Part shown: in pieces, positions 61,641 through 64,000 of the stretch | Numbering within the stretch: the first letter of the stretch is position 1 | Layout: every line of letters starts with the position of its first letter | DNA from: Excoecaria cochinchinensis | Taxonomy: Eukaryota; Streptophyta; Magnoliopsida; Malpighiales; Euphorbiaceae | Direction: 5' to 3' | Length of the DNA stretch: 64,000 nt | Assembly: GCA_947683425.1 (NCBI GenBank) | Contig: CANTUQ010000017.1 | Span: 2,046,001-2,110,000 of the forward strand | Translations under genes and position numbers: made by a program | Notes under the pieces: model-generated | What the model saw: only the letters and a program-made list of their open reading frames with translations | Told to the model about the DNA's origin: nothing | The model's database searches: none

Positions 61641-61748
61641 GTATGTCACGGTCACAATCAAATTCATTGCGACCGTGACATACTTTTTAAGCAGGCAGAA
61701 GGTGTGTAAATGGACCTCACGGTCACAACCAATTGGTTGTGACCGTGA
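61641..61748. repeat. Two long palindromes in LTR F, one perfect over 32 bp
   Basis: The second palindrome (61,717-61,748) is an exact dyad with half-site TCACGGTCACAACCAA. The first (61,641-61,683) has arms GTATGTCACGGTCACAAT-like with a few mismatches around a short loop. In LTR E the same position holds the unrelated TGTCGCGAGCGCGACA palindrome. Confidence 0.92.
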
Positions 61749-62706
61749 TCACTATCTATTTTGGCTTTTTAGGGTGTTTTACTTCCCGAAATGCACCCGA
61801 ACTTCACCACGAGTTCCTATAACTTGTTCAATACATAATTATCATTGTAAAATGAGTATTTTAAGCATGAGGAAATATGCATGCTAATGTGTACAAATAT
61901 GTATAAGTGTTTTAAATGTGATAAATCAAGTATGTGAATGATTCATTAAGTGGCCTTGATAAACATATAAGCTCATGTGAACTTGATTAATGTAATTATT
62001 CAGTGGATAATAAGAATGTGATAATGCATATTTGATGTGATTAATGAATGAGTATGAGCTTGTCATGATGTGAATAAAAAATAAAATAACTTAAGCCTGC
62101 GAGTCAAGTATTGGATAGGTAGGCATGCCTATAGAGGGTCTCTGAGCTGCAGCATAAGTAAGTTAAAGAAAGTTTGATTCTGATGATATGATTTTGATTG
62201 AATCCTTGCTGGATTCCAAGCTATAAAAGAATGAATAAGAAGGGTACCCATAAGTATGAAAGTTCTATATGATGAATGTGCCCAAGGGGTACCAAGATAT
62301 ATGAAAATTCTATCTGAAAGAAGTACCTTCGAGGTACCTATATTCTGTTTATAAGAAGTACCTTTGAGGTACCTATATTCTGTTTGAAAATTACCCGTTA
62401 TCCATAACTTTGAATTGCAGGCAAAATAATCGAATAAATAAAAAGAAAAGAAAAGGGCGAAAAAAAAAATAATCTGATAAACATAAAATAAAGCTATGTG
62501 CATAAATTATTTGGATGGATAATCAATTGACATGATAAATATATTAAAGAAATGATGATATGCTAGAAAGATAAATATTATGAATCGATGCAGTATTAAT
62601 TGGATGAAATGAGATGCTAGCATGTTAACCTATTTGTTGATGAGGCATGTTTTTGTATGTCATAAATGTTGTTGTATAATATTGCCTGTTATGTATGAGT
62701 TCCCCA

Positions 62707-62748
62707 CTAAGCGTAAAACGCTTAGCACGGGTTTCTTTAATCCGTGCA
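62707..62748 (+). other. Double hairpin in LTR F
   Basis: CTAAGCG/CGCTTAG with loop TAAAA (not TTAT), then GCACGG/CCGTGC, then CAGGTACGGAAG. Both stems are perfect. Confidence 0.85.
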
Positions 62749-63150
62749 GGTACGGAAGTAGGTTCTCGAAGGAAGACTCCGCAGGTCAAAGGTCAACATT
62801 AGGCTTTGTGTAGGTTTTTGGGGTTATCATTTTGGGATGTGTATGTTGTTCTAATTTTATAAAATAATGATGAAAAGTCTATGATGTACAAAGTATGTTT
62901 CGGCATGTAAGTCTAAAGATAATAACATAGTATGTGTAAGATGGATAATAAGTAAAGTGGTGTGCTCGTGTGATGTAATAAGTTTATGTGTGATGCATGT
63001 GGAATGGCTTGGGTAAATGTAAGAAGAAATTTTATTTGAGCAAGTTTTTATGATCATATTTAACTCAGTATATGTAAGTTTTTTTTTGTGCACGATCATT
63101 TCCTACCGATTTAGCTGCTTCAGCTTTAACGGTTGGAAATGGGCGTCACA

Positions 63151-64000
63151 GTAAGTTTATGTGCGAGAGTTCCGTCGCGAGCGCGAAAAGTGTCGCGGGC
63201 GTGACAGAGCCCTCCAGCAGTTTTCGAACTTCAGCTGGTTGGTGCGGGCGTGAGCATTCTGTCGCGAGTGCGACAGAACCCCCTCGCGAGATGTGTGCAT
63301 AAGTGGGACTAAGAGACTTGGAGTTGTAGGGAGTTGACACATGGCATCGTAGAGGAGTGACAAGTGGCATCATAGAGGAGTGACAAGTGGCATCTTAGAA
63401 GAGTGACAAGTGGCGGCATAAGAGTTTGACAAGTGGCATTGTAGGAGTGTGCCAAGTGTCATTGTAGGGAAGAGACATTTGGCTTGGCTTGGCTTGGCTT
63501 GGCTTAGGATAGGGATGAATTAAAGGAAGTGGTTGGCTTTTAATGTGGTTAGTGGGTAATTATTTTGTTATTTTCTTTAGTTTGACCGGCCACTTACCTA
63601 TTCCCATCTTATTTTTCTTACTTTTGGCCTTCTCTCTTCTTTATTCTTTTGCTTTATTTGGTTTTTCCGTGCTCTTCCACTCTTCATCTTTTGGTTGCCT
63701 TTTTCTTCATTTGTATTTGCTTCTTAAGAGAGTCACTTGAATGGTGTGAAGAGGGCAAGAGAAGGGTAGAGTTGGGTCTCTTCAGAAGGTTAGCTTAATT
63801 TGTTTTCCGATCTGACCTCCTTTTTCTCTTTGTTTTTGATTTAAAGTAAAAAGAAGAGTAACCCAAATGTGATTTGTGAAAGATGTGGATAAGAGGCTAG
63901 TGAAGGGAAAGGGAGAAGCTCTGAATCGATTAGAGAGAAGCGGTTAAGCCACCTAAGGTAGGGATCGAGTGCGATTTTGTTTTCCTGGCATGTGATTGAA
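63151..64000 (+). mobile_element. LTR L: start of another Gypsy LTR related to E, cut on both sides
   Basis: It has CGTCGCGAGCGCGA and CTGTCGCGAGTGCGACAG palindromes at the place where LTR E has its first palindrome site. Later it has a GGTAGGGATCG-TGTGC-like block also found near 17,886 in E. Its first bases were left on the far side of the F insertion, and its end lies beyond the window. Confidence 0.6.
63334..63480. repeat. Six or seven 20-25 bp tandem units (GACAAGTGGCAT)
   Basis: Units of the form GTGACAAGTGGCATCATAGA repeat with small changes, followed by a (CTTGG)n run at 63,483-63,505. LTR E has a non-repeated version of the same segment (ACATGTGGCAGTC, GCCAAGTGG). Confidence 0.85.

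Larger units (their letters stand above)
60122..63150 (+). repeat. 3' LTR of element F (about 3.03 kb)
   Basis: It starts TGTAATGGCCGC after the purine tract and most likely ends GGGCGTCACA. It contains long palindromes (61,641-61,748), GTACC/GGTAC hairpins (62,323 and 62,358) and a perfect CTAAGCG hairpin pair (62,707-62,748). The middle blocks (CAGTCTCG, CCCGAAATGCACCCGAACTT, AGTTCCTATAACTT) are shared with LTR E, so the two families are homologous there. Confidence 0.75.

Overview
This is a plant nuclear window, most likely from a eudicot. It holds one intact single-copy gene with 14 exons and GT-AG introns; almost everything else is nested LTR retrotransposons. The species cannot be fixed from the sequence alone.

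Layout. Positions 1-26,358 are a stack of LTR retrotransposons inserted into one another. LTR A (minus) sits in the integrase of B, a decayed Ty3/Gypsy chromovirus on the minus strand. B sits in D', a minus-strand LTR of Tat type. D' abuts C, a 5'-truncated LTR. C sits in LTR G (minus), and G sits in the 3' internal region of H, a Tat-lineage Gypsy element. The 3' LTR of H is split by E, a complete but gag-only element with a perfect 5-bp target duplication. H ends against a truncated LTR, I. Positions 27,044-35,290 are a decayed Ty1/Copia element (J). Its integrase is split by an LTR-like insert, and that insert carries a long open frame of caulimovirid (pararetrovirus) type. Positions 35,791-40,725 are a second Copia element (K, minus) with both LTRs and a TATAG duplication, inserted in a LINE fragment. 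Positions 42,617-57,121 (minus) are LARP1, a La-related RNA-binding protein; all 14 exons join in phase to give 913 residues. Positions 59,317-64,000 hold a foldback element, the 3' end of another chromovirus (F) with a 3-kb LTR, and the start of a further LTR (L).

The most unusual signal lies inside the LTRs. Almost every Gypsy LTR here carries short CpG-rich palindromes. Their sequence differs between families while the dyad symmetry is kept. In one case homologous LTR positions hold different palindromes, and in another the two LTRs of a single element differ by one palindrome unit at each of two sites. Separately, most of these LTRs share a tandem pair of hairpins about 340-440 bp before their 3' end, with stems kept while loops change.

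None of the transposon coding regions looks functional. LARP1 is the only gene likely to be expressed as a cellular protein. Exon joints, domain calls and element boundaries were read by eye; no alignment or database search was run.
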